From Oscillospiraceae bacterium (GTDB lineage: Bacteria > Bacillota_A > Clostridia > Oscillospirales > Oscillospiraceae): a stretch of 12,685 bases of DNA. This document shows positions 1 to 5,955 of this stretch, one piece after another. The stretch is taken from the NCBI GenBank assembly GCA_017939025.1, contig JAGBAI010000010.1:1-12685 (forward strand), given 5' to 3'. Under the pieces are notes generated by a model. That model was not told where the DNA came from. It did no database searches and saw nothing but the letters and a program-made list of their open reading frames with translations. The position numbers were made by a program, and so were the translations under genes. The stretch's first letter is position 1; each line of letters begins with the position of its first letter.

Positions 1-7
1 AAAACTG

Positions 8-128
8 CTTCGCACATTTCGGCGAGGTATGTTTGAGGGATTTTGGCCGCGGAGGACGCAGCCTTGCTGGCGCAAGGCAAGGACGACAAGTCCAAAAGCG
101 CCAAACAGAGCCGCCGAAATGCGGTGCG
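8..128. repeat. Long nested inverted repeat (intergenic palindromic element)
   Basis: A stretch of about 120 bases folds as nested complementary arms. The outer arms 11-14 and 15-24 pair with 125-128 and 112-121, leaving a three-base bulge at 122-124. Middle arms 30-35 pair with 102-107 and 41-46 with 92-97. An inner hairpin has stem 61-66/73-78 with a 6-base loop. I see no open frame in it. It lies just downstream of the S41 protease gene, so it could shape the 3' end of that mRNA, but no T-run follows. The layered symmetry suggests a dispersed intergenic element or a structured RNA. The family is not recognised with certainty, and the left flank is cut by the window edge. Confidence 0.6.
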
Positions 129-146
129 TGTTCGACTCCCGTTGGA

Positions 147-1283
147 CTAGGTTAATTTTTTGATCGCCGCCTGAATATGGGGATCGTCCTCCCGGGACAG
201 CGTTCCATAGTACAGCGCACTGTCCGTTTCCTCATCCAGTTCAATCAGAATTTCCGGTGTCAGGCCGCCTTCCTCTGCCAGACTGACCCCATTGGGGGTA
301 AAGTACTTTCCAATGGACAACGCCACCGCAGAGCCATCCTTCAGCGGATAGGTGGTCTGAAAATACCCCTTTCCTACAGTCTGCTGGCCTATCACAATGG
401 CTGCGTCGTATTCTGCCATAGCCGCGGCAAAGAATTCCGCGGCAGAATAGGATCTGCTGTTGATCAACACCGCCATAGGAAGTTTCACACATTCCGCATC
501 AGAGGTATCCACATGCTCCTTACCGTCATAGCGGACTGTGCGGAACAGATCCCCCTCCGGCAGCAGATAGTCCAGCAGCTCCACCAGCTCGTCAGCATAG
601 CCGCCCGGATTGTTCCGGACATCAAAAATGATGGCCTCCGCCCCCTGAGAAAGAAGTGTCTCTATGGCGGCAATGCTTTCCCCGGCGCAGCGGGAATCAA
701 AATTCTCGATGGATACAAGCCCCACGTTATTTTCCAGCATTTCAAAGGTGGCAACAGGCGTTTCTACCTTCCGTCTTTCTACGCTGGCAGAAATCATCTC
801 CCCTTTGCGCAGTAAACGGAGCTTCACATAGGTGCCTTCCTTGCCCTTGACCAGCCCCCGCACCGCAGTAATCTCCATGTCCCGGATACTTTGATCCTCT
901 ACTTCCACCAGCAAATCCCCCACCTGGATTCCCGCTTCGGCAGCAGGGCCTGTGGCGGCCACTTCAATGATCCGGTAGCCTTCCTCCCGCTCCAGCTGAA
1001 TGGTCACACCGATGCCTACATAGGAATTGTCCACCTGATCCCGGTAGCTTTCGTATTCCTCTGCGGACATGTAATAGCTCCACCGGTCTCCGGTGGCACT
1101 GACCATGGCAGCGGCCGCTGCGTCCTCCAGTTTTTTCGTCTCTGCCTCCCCAATAAAGCGTTCTTCGATCAGCCCTTCCAATTGGCTCAGCTTTCCCTGC
1201 TCCGGTGCAAACTGCAATGCCAGAAAGGCAGACAGTGTTGCCACCAAAAGATAGGAGGCAAAGGTTAACATGTGTTTTTTCAT
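147..1283 (-). CDS. S41 family carboxy-terminal processing protease with PDZ domain (CtpA/CtpB-like)
   Basis: A 378-residue serine protease of the C-terminal processing family, predicted to be membrane-anchored and to act outside the membrane. Residues 5-25 form a signal anchor. A PDZ domain spans about 88-170 (YVGIGV start, PAAEAGIQVGD carboxylate-binding region), and the S41 catalytic domain about 180-345. Aligned by motif to B. subtilis CtpB (Ser-Lys-Gln triad), the catalytic residues are Ser280 (RSYSAAE), Lys305 (TVGKG) and Gln309; all are present, so it should be active. The start is supported by AGGAG 8 bases upstream. It is the last gene of the ftsE-ftsX-M23-M23 operon, 65 bp after the second hydrolase, with a hairpin in between. 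Likely substrates (inference) are the neighbouring hydrolases or FtsX. S41 proteases often accompany ftsEX in Firmicutes. The family is certain; the symbol is left open because ctpA and ctpB cannot be told apart here. Confidence 0.93.
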   Translation of the reverse strand: MKKHMLTFASYLLVATLSAFLALQFAPEQGKLSQLEGLIEERFIGEAETKKLEDAAAAAMVSATGDRWSYYMSAEEYESYRDQVDNSYVGIGVTIQLEREEGYRIIEVAATGPAAEAGIQVGDLLVEVEDQSIRDMEITAVRGLVKGKEGTYVKLRLLRKGEMISASVERRKVETPVATFEMLENNVGLVSIENFDSRCAGESIAAIETLLSQGAEAIIFDVRNNPGGYADELVELLDYLLPEGDLFRTVRYDGKEHVDTSDAECVKLPMAVLINSRSYSAAEFFAAAMAEYDAAIVIGQQTVGKGYFQTTYPLKDGSAVALSIGKYFTPNGVSLAEEGGLTPEILIELDEETDSALYYGTLSREDDPHIQAAIKKLT

Positions 1284-1309
1284 AGTTTCTCTCCTGATTC
1301 GGATACAAT

Positions 1310-1343
1310 TGTTCCCACAGCCCGGTTACAGACTGTGGGAACA
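1310..1343 (-). promoter_or_regulatory. Intercistronic hairpin between M23 hydrolase and S41 protease genes
   Basis: A perfect 11-bp stem (1310-1320 with 1333-1343) and a 12-base loop begin six bases after the stop of the second M23 gene. On the transcribed minus strand no run of T follows (the next bases are ATTGTATCC), so it is a poor intrinsic terminator. It could instead protect the upstream mRNA 3' end or lower protease expression within the operon. The structure is seen directly; the role is inference. Confidence 0.5.
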
Positions 1344-1348
1344 TTCAT

Positions 1349-2653
1349 TTACAGAGGAACGTAGCTGCAGGGGTTTACATACACACCGTTCAGCGTAATG
1401 CCAAAGTGCAGGTGGTCACCGGTGGCCACACCTGTAGCGCCGGTCATACCGATATTCTGTCCGGCAGAGACATTCTGTCCTACACTGACAGAGAAGCTAT
1501 TAAGGTGCATGTAAATGGAAGTAAATCCATCGTGATGGTCGATCTTCACATAGTTGCCGGCAGCGCCGCTGTAGCCTGCAAAAATTACCGTACCGGCCTT
1601 GGCTGCCACGACTGGCCAGTTGGTACCGGTATCCAGGTCAACGCCCTGGTGGTAGCTGGATGCACCAGCAGTGGGCGCGTCACGGTAGCCGAAGGGAGAG
1701 GTGATGGAGGTATAGCTGCAGGGAACCACCCAGCCGCCGCCACCGCCGCTGCCTACACTTCCGCCGCCGCCGGGATTACCGGTTCCGCCGGAGTTGTTGG
1801 TTGCGCCATTTCCGGCCGCCTGGGTAGGCGGCACATAGGTTGCCATATAGGCTTCCCATTCCCGCTGCTTGGCTTCGCTGTATTCCACTTCCTTCTTGGC
1901 AATCTCGTTCAGGAAGTCTTCCTTCTGCTTTTCGAATTCTGCTTCCAGCGCCTCCAGGTCATCTGCCTTGGTCAACAGCTCCTGGATCAGAGCATCCGCT
2001 TCAGCGCGCTTATTGTCCAGCTCCACTTCCGTGGCATCCAACTCTTTCTTGGCTTCTTCCATCTCCGCCTTTTCTTCCACCAGCACATCCTGGGCAACTA
2101 CTACCTGGTCAGCAGCATCGCTCAGTGCCTGCAGGCGGCGCTTATCAGAGGCTGCGATCTCCTCCACGATGTTCAGCCGGTCCAGCAAGTCAGAAAAGTC
2201 ATTGGCCTTGAACAGAACCTCCCAGTAGGAAAGCTCGCCTTCCTCCTCCATGGTACGGATCCGGATCTTATTCTCTGCGCTGAGCTCTGCCAGATGATCC
2301 TCGGCAGTGTCCAGCTCATCCTGCTTGTCCGCAATGAGGACGTTGTAGGCTGCCAGCTGCTCATTCATATTATCGATTTGGGTGGTCAGCAGCTGAATCT
2401 CCTGGTCGACAACTTTTTTCTTGGCAATAATATTGGCGATTTCGTTCTCGTTTTCCTCGTACTGGCCCTGGACTTCTTTGATCTTTTCCTGGATTTCTTC
2501 CTTTTCTTCCTTCAGATGATTGATCTGTTTACGGATCTCACTGGAGGATGCCGCGTGGGCATGGGTGGGAATGAGGCTCAGAATCAGAGACAACAGCATG
2601 ACCGCCGCCATAATTCCAGCCAGTATGGATACAAAACGTTTGCGATTCTTCAT
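1349..2653 (-). CDS. Secreted coiled-coil M23 (LytM-type) peptidoglycan endopeptidase, second paralogue
   Basis: A 434-residue exported murein hydrolase or hydrolase activator of the PcsB/EnvC type. A signal peptide (residues 1-35, cleavage likely after AHA) is followed by a long charged coiled coil (about 36-270), a Gly/Ser/Asn-rich linker (about 280-307) and a C-terminal M23 domain (about 315-434). Zinc ligands His335, Asp339 and His416 and the other catalytic histidines His383 and His414 are all present, so catalysis is expected. The coiled coil carries the motif YWEVLF..NDFSDLLDRLN (143-161), typical of the FtsX-interacting coiled-coil family. It is paralogous to the next gene upstream, but has a longer glycine linker and lacks the HPVLGY stretch before the first zinc ligand. 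The start has AGGAG well placed (aaggagtatacct then ATG). A REPIN-like element fills the gap between the two paralogues. FtsEX is expected to gate its activity during division. Confidence 0.92.
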   Translation of the reverse strand: MKNRKRFVSILAGIMAAVMLLSLILSLIPTHAHAASSSEIRKQINHLKEEKEEIQEKIKEVQGQYEENENEIANIIAKKKVVDQEIQLLTTQIDNMNEQLAAYNVLIADKQDELDTAEDHLAELSAENKIRIRTMEEEGELSYWEVLFKANDFSDLLDRLNIVEEIAASDKRRLQALSDAADQVVVAQDVLVEEKAEMEEAKKELDATEVELDNKRAEADALIQELLTKADDLEALEAEFEKQKEDFLNEIAKKEVEYSEAKQREWEAYMATYVPPTQAAGNGATNNSGGTGNPGGGGSVGSGGGGGWVVPCSYTSITSPFGYRDAPTAGASSYHQGVDLDTGTNWPVVAAKAGTVIFAGYSGAAGNYVKIDHHDGFTSIYMHLNSFSVSVGQNVSAGQNIGMTGATGVATGDHLHFGITLNGVYVNPCSYVPL

Positions 2654-2716
2654 AGGTATACTCCTTGTGGAATGGTGCGAGTAGATACAACTGCGCGGTC
2701 ACAAAAGAAACCGCCC

Positions 2717-2790
2717 GCAGGAGCCGATGCCCACACCGGCCCAATTGTATCTGATTTCGGAAGAGGGCCGATGTGGGCCTCGACCCCTAC
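2717..2790. repeat. REPIN-like element (two inverted REP hairpins) between the M23 genes
   Basis: Two 26-base units lie in inverted orientation, 2717-2742 and 2765-2790, matching at 21 of 26 positions when one is reverse-complemented. Each starts with a GTAG-like tetranucleotide (GCAG on the left, GTAG read from the right) followed by a hairpin of about 9 bp with a 4-base loop; the arm consensus is GGGCCGATG. Each stem has 7 of 9 pairs intact, as in an ageing copy. A 22-base spacer separates them. The GTAG-plus-hairpin and head-to-head arrangement is the hallmark of REP doublets mobilised by RAYT (TnpA-REP) transposases; assignment to that class is inference. Confidence 0.6.
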
Positions 2791-2800
2791 GAGGCATCTT

Positions 2801-4018
2801 TTAATAAATATACGCCAGTGGGTTTATATAAGTTCCGGCATAGGAAATGCCGAAATGCAGGTGAGGGCCGGTGGAAATACCGGTAGAACCCACATAGCCG
2901 ATGATCTGACCGGCCTTGACCGTCTGATCCTTTTTGACCACATAATGGGTCATGTGCATATAGATAGAGGAAAAACCGTCCAGATGGTTGATGCTGACAT
3001 AGTTGCCGGCACCGCCTGCCTGGTAAGCGGTCTTGGTGACCTTGCCGTCCCGGGTGGCATAGATGGGCGTGCCCTGGGGTGCTGCCATATCGATGCCGTT
3101 GTGCATCCGCTGGTAGCCCAGCACCGGGTGCATCCGCATGCCGAAGGGACTGGTCAGCCGCCAGTTGGTGGTTGGGGTGACCCAGGTGGCATTGGAGGGA
3201 GGATTTTCGCCCTTCAGTGCCAGCTTTTTCAGATTTTCGTCATATTTGGCCTCCGCCAGCTCCGCTTCCTTCTTAGCAATCTCATCCATCAGTTCTTCCT
3301 GAAGGATTTCAGATTCTGCCAGCAGAACTTCAAATTCCTCCGACTGCTTTTCCAGTTCGTAAAGCAGCTCGTCGGATTCGGAGCGTTTTTCTTCCAGTGC
3401 CGCCTCATCCGCAGATAACTGGATGCGGACGGCCTCCAGGGAAGATTTTTCCGTTTCCAGATTCATCTGGGTAGCCGAGACGATATCCGCCGCGATCCGC
3501 ATCTGCTCAATGCGGCGGCGGTCAGAGGCGTTGATCTCCTCCATCATGTTGATCCGGTCCAGCAGATCCGTAAAGCTGTTGGCCTGGAAGATGACCTCCC
3601 AATAGGTCAGGTTGCCCTCTTCCTCCATGACCCGGACTCGCTCCCGATGGGCTTCGCTCAACGCACGAAGCTCTTCTTCCGCATCTTCCAGCTCGTCCTG
3701 GGTATCTGCAATCAGCTGGCTGTAAGCCGAAATCTGCTCGTTGGTGGTTTCAATTTTACTGTGGAGCAGGGTAATTTCCTGGTCAACAGCTTCCTTTTTC
3801 GCCACAATGTCTTCCATCTGAGAGAAGTTTGCATTGTATTGGCTCTGAATCGCGTTGATCTGTTTCTGGATCTCTTTGTTCTGAGCCTCCAGTTCGTCGA
3901 TCTGCTCCTGGATCTCGGCAGAGGATGCCGCAGAGGCAGCGCAGGGAATCGCACCAACCAGCAGCACCGCCGCCAGCCAGGCAGACAGAACAGCGCGGAT
4001 TTTTCTGTTTCTACGCAT
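2801..4018 (-). CDS. Secreted coiled-coil M23 (PcsB/EnvC-like) peptidoglycan endopeptidase, first paralogue
   Basis: A 405-residue exported hydrolase, the gene directly after ftsX, which is the classical position of the FtsEX partner. A signal peptide (1-30, cleavage near ASA) leads into a coiled coil (about 31-268) containing YWEVIFQANSFTDLLDRIN (139-157). A short linker follows, then a complete M23 domain (about 285-405) with zinc ligands His306, Asp310 and His388 and catalytic histidines His355 and His386. Compared with its downstream paralogue it has a short, Gly-poor linker and the usual HPVLGY...HNGID segment. It probably cleaves peptidoglycan cross-bridges or stem peptides once relieved by FtsX (family knowledge). 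The start is chosen at ATG 4018; the ribosome site (AAGGA) is about 11 bases upstream, slightly far, and lies inside small inverted repeats (4021-4043) that could weaken initiation. The gap to ftsX is 56 bp. Confidence 0.93.
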   Translation of the reverse strand: MRRNRKIRAVLSAWLAAVLLVGAIPCAASAASSAEIQEQIDELEAQNKEIQKQINAIQSQYNANFSQMEDIVAKKEAVDQEITLLHSKIETTNEQISAYSQLIADTQDELEDAEEELRALSEAHRERVRVMEEEGNLTYWEVIFQANSFTDLLDRINMMEEINASDRRRIEQMRIAADIVSATQMNLETEKSSLEAVRIQLSADEAALEEKRSESDELLYELEKQSEEFEVLLAESEILQEELMDEIAKKEAELAEAKYDENLKKLALKGENPPSNATWVTPTTNWRLTSPFGMRMHPVLGYQRMHNGIDMAAPQGTPIYATRDGKVTKTAYQAGGAGNYVSINHLDGFSSIYMHMTHYVVKKDQTVKAGQIIGYVGSTGISTGPHLHFGISYAGTYINPLAYIY

Positions 4019-4074
4019 ACAAAGAACGTTCCTTAAGCTAAGGTTTCGCGAGCCCTAAAGGCCCGATGTGCCGG

Positions 4075-4962
4075 TCACACATTCAGGAATTTCCGGATGG
4101 AAGTCCAGCTGCCCACAATGCCGACAAACATACCGGCAGCGGTAAAGACGATGACCATGGGAATCAGCAGTTCCTGGAAATCCACGAACTTGAACAGCTG
4201 CAGAGAGTCGATGCCGCCGATCCTCTGCACCAGCGCGTCATAGCCCACCCATTCCAGGCCGAAGGCCAGGGTAGCACCGATCATACCCAGGGAGAAACCT
4301 TCCACGATAAAGGGCAGGCGGATAAAGCCGTTGGTGGCACCCACCATCTTCATAATGGCGATCTCGTCCTTGCGGTCGTACATAGCCAGCTTGACGGTAT
4401 TGGAAATGATCAGCAGGGAGACCACCAGCAGCACCGCGATGACCGCATAGGAAACGATATGCAGCACGCTCTGGATGGTGGTAAAACCCTCGGCCAGCTC
4501 ATAGGCAGCGTTGGTCTTGGCCACGCCGGGCAGCTGCTTGAGCTGTTCGTCGGTCTGCTTCATCTTCAGATTGTCTTCCAGAGAGACCACATAGCGGTGG
4601 CGCAGGTCAGAAGCCTGGACACCGGCGAAGGCACTGTCGCCGTCATGGTCAGCAATAAAATCTTCCAGGGCTTCCTCCCGGGAAACAAAGGTGGATTGCA
4701 GGACATTATCCAGCAGATTGATTTTTGTACCGATGGAACGGGCTTCCGCGTCGGACAGTTCCGCATCCACATAGACCAGGATCTCACTGGTCTGGTTCAG
4801 ATCCTCCACCATCACGTCCAGATTGTAAGCCAGAATGGAAAAACTGCCCACAATCACCAGGCAGGCCACCGTAACACAGACTGCGGCAAAGGACATGAAG
4901 CCGTGGGAGAAAATACCTTTAAAACCTTCTTTTAACAGGTAGCCCAGATTATTCAGCCGCAT
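4075..4962 (-). CDS. ftsX: Cell division protein FtsX, permease-like subunit of FtsEX
   Basis: A 295-residue membrane protein with the FtsX layout: a cytoplasmic N-terminus starting RLNNLGYLLKEG, TM1 at about 23-47, a large extracellular loop (about 48-163), TM2 at about 165-190, then TM3 (about 216-238) and TM4 (about 263-287). The cytoplasmic signature RKDEIAIMKMVGATNGFIRLPF (197-218) between TM2 and TM3 is the characteristic coupling segment. It has no ATPase domain and works with FtsE to pass ATP hydrolysis outward to a coiled-coil hydrolase bound to the extracellular loop. Its start overlaps the end of ftsE by 14 bp, with AGGAGG eight bases upstream inside the ftsE coding sequence, so the two are translationally coupled. 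The length is normal for the family. Confidence 0.97.
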   Translation of the reverse strand: MRLNNLGYLLKEGFKGIFSHGFMSFAAVCVTVACLVIVGSFSILAYNLDVMVEDLNQTSEILVYVDAELSDAEARSIGTKINLLDNVLQSTFVSREEALEDFIADHDGDSAFAGVQASDLRHRYVVSLEDNLKMKQTDEQLKQLPGVAKTNAAYELAEGFTTIQSVLHIVSYAVIAVLLVVSLLIISNTVKLAMYDRKDEIAIMKMVGATNGFIRLPFIVEGFSLGMIGATLAFGLEWVGYDALVQRIGGIDSLQLFKFVDFQELLIPMVIVFTAAGMFVGIVGSWTSIRKFLNV

Positions 4963-5650
4963 AGGTCAGTTCCTCCTCTTCCTCTTCCTCCAGTCCGTCG
5001 CTGACGACCAGGCCCTCATCGATGGCAACGACCCGCTTGCCGAACAGCTCCACCAGATTCTGATCGTGGGAAACCACCAGAACAGTGGTACCCAGATTGT
5101 TGATCTCCTGCAACAGTGCCATGATTTCAAAAGATCGCTCGGGATCCAGGTTACCGGTGGGCTCGTCAGCGATGATGGTGCTGGGGTTGTTCACCAGCGC
5201 ACGGGCAATGGCCAGTCTCTGCTGCTCGCCGCCGGACATTTCATTGGGATGGCGGTTCATCTTGCTCTCCAGTCCTACCAGTTCCAGAACATAGGGAACA
5301 CGTTCCTTGATTTCCTTCTCCTTGGCACCGACCACACGCATGGCGAAGGCCACGTTTTCGTAGACAGTCATCTTGTCGATGAGGCGGAAATCCTGGAACA
5401 CAACACCGACCGTACGGCGCAGGTACGGGATCTCACGCTTGCGGATCCGTTCCAGAGAATAGCCGTTGACATGGACGGTACCGGAGGTGGGCTTCAGCTC
5501 ACCGGTGATCAGCTTGATAATGGTAGACTTACCGGAGCCGGAAGGGCCGATCAGAAAGACGAATTCGCCGTCCTCGATCTGCATGGTAACGCCGTTCAGC
5601 GCGTTATTGCCCTGCTCGTAAGTCTTAACGACATCGTTAAATTGAATCAT
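4949..5650 (-). CDS. ftsE: Cell division ATP-binding protein FtsE
   Basis: The 233-residue ABC ATPase of the FtsEX complex, on the cytoplasmic face of the membrane. Walker A is GPSGSGKS (35-42), Q-loop Gln86 (VVFQD), signature SGGEQ (139-143), Walker B ADE with Asp162 and Glu163, and the switch histidine His195 (SHD); all are intact. The start is taken at ATG 5650 because it gives the family N-terminus MIQFNDV and has CAGGAGA about 9 bases upstream; a longer frame back to 5719 would run through the promoter. The C-terminus carries an unusual tail of seven consecutive glutamates (221-227). Its purine-rich codons also form the Shine-Dalgarno of ftsX. This is the first gene of the operon. Confidence 0.97.
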   Translation of the reverse strand: MIQFNDVVKTYEQGNNALNGVTMQIEDGEFVFLIGPSGSGKSTIIKLITGELKPTSGTVHVNGYSLERIRKREIPYLRRTVGVVFQDFRLIDKMTVYENVAFAMRVVGAKEKEIKERVPYVLELVGLESKMNRHPNEMSGGEQQRLAIARALVNNPSTIIADEPTGNLDPERSFEIMALLQEINNLGTTVLVVSHDQNLVELFGKRVVAIDEGLVVSDGLEEEEEEELTYAAE

Positions 5651-5700
5651 AAGTACATTCTCCTGTTTTGGGCGCAGACTTTTGCGGAATCTGCCCGCAG

Positions 5701-5727
5701 TGTAACCAAATTGTAACACATTGTAAG
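5701..5727 (+). promoter_or_regulatory. WalR-box-like direct repeats over the ftsEX promoter
   Basis: Read on the plus strand, TGTAAC (5701-5706), five bases, TGTAAC (5712-5717), then TGTAAG (5722-5727, one base closer). The first two, with an 11-bp period, satisfy the WalR/YycF consensus TGTWAH-N5-TGTWAH known from B. subtilis. They cover the -10 element and the expected start site of the minus-strand ftsEX promoter, a position that would favour repression or modulation. Part of the match is forced by the -10 hexamer itself (TACAAT contains the complement of TGTA), so caution is needed. Confidence 0.45.
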
Positions 5728-5738
5728 CATGTTGTCAA
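5710..5738 (-). promoter_or_regulatory. Sigma-A promoter of the ftsEX operon
   Basis: On the minus strand, TTGACA (5733-5738), a 17-base spacer and TACAAT (5710-5715). This is a perfect -35 and a -10 with one mismatch at ideal spacing. The start site should fall near 5703, giving a leader of about 53 bases with the ftsE ribosome site at its end. No other strong promoter is seen before the S41 gene, so the five genes probably form one transcription unit, with the intergenic hairpins modulating it. Confidence 0.75.
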
Positions 5739-5760
5739 TGCAATTCTTTAAATAATTGGC

Positions 5761-5791
5761 GAATCACAAAGAATTCACAAAATATCCACAA
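5761..5791 (-). promoter_or_regulatory. Three TTGTG direct repeats with 11-bp period upstream of the ftsEX promoter
   Basis: On the minus strand, TTGTGGAT, TTGTGAAT and TTGTGATT begin at 5791, 5780 and 5769, exactly 11 bases apart, ending about 25 bases before the -35. One-turn phasing of direct half-sites is typical of OmpR-family response regulators. The half-sites differ from the WalR consensus by G at the W position. The repeat is seen directly; the binding protein is unknown. Confidence 0.4.
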
Positions 5792-5834
5792 TTTTTGCAG
5801 AGAAAAATTCAGCTTTCTATGGATTGTGGTTGAC

Positions 5835-5862
5835 AAAAAATTATGGCACAAGATTTTGTGCC
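5835..5862 (-). terminator. Intrinsic terminator of the PucR/CdaR-type regulator gene
   Basis: On the minus strand a perfect 7-bp stem (5845-5851 with 5856-5862, 4-base loop) is followed by ATAATTTTTT (T-run at 5835-5840). It lies about 95 bases after the regulator's stop and before the ftsEX promoter, so it should separate the two transcription units. Confidence 0.65.
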
Positions 5863-5921
5863 GGTACCAGATATCTGCCGCAAAGAACTGGGACAAACTG
5901 CAATTTTCCACGCACAAGGAA

Positions 5922-5942
5922 GGGCGGGCACAAGGCCCGCCC
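5922..5942. repeat. GC-rich 8-bp hairpin downstream of the regulator gene
   Basis: GGGCGGGC (5922-5929) pairs perfectly with GCCCGCCC (5935-5942) across a 5-base loop, 13 bases beyond the regulator's stop codon. No T-run follows on the minus strand, so it is not a typical terminator; the terminator at 5835-5862 seems to do that job. It resembles the G-rich stems of the REP units in this window but lacks an adjacent GTAG. It may be a solitary relic or an mRNA-stabilising hairpin. Confidence 0.45.
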
Positions 5943-5955
5943 GGTCTGTATTAAC

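Noticed and set aside
90..147. tRNA-like ending (GTTCGACTCCC with GTCCAA/TTGGAC ends)
   Set aside because: The span between pairing ends is about 58 bases, too short for a tRNA, and no anticodon or D arms can be drawn.
1406..3418. A 670-codon open frame on the plus strand across both M23 genes
   Set aside because: Antisense to two clear coding sequences and crossing their intergenic REPIN-like element. The product has no recognisable domain; Glu/Lys-rich coiled coils read backwards tend to stay open.
4066..4935. A 289-codon open frame on the plus strand
   Set aside because: Complement of ftsX, rich in His/Gln/Asp as expected for the reverse of membrane-protein codons.
5651..5719. N-terminal extension of ftsE upstream of 5650
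   Set aside because: It would begin inside the promoter, before the expected transcription start, and adds residues absent from FtsE proteins.
5782..5790. A near-perfect DnaA box (ATATCCACA)
   Set aside because: A single box with no cluster, no dnaA/dnaN neighbours and no AT-rich unwinding region. It is better explained as part of the TTGTG repeat series.
5830..5835. TTGACA on the plus strand
   Set aside because: No -10 at suitable spacing and no plus-strand gene downstream; it overlaps the T-tract of the minus-strand terminator.
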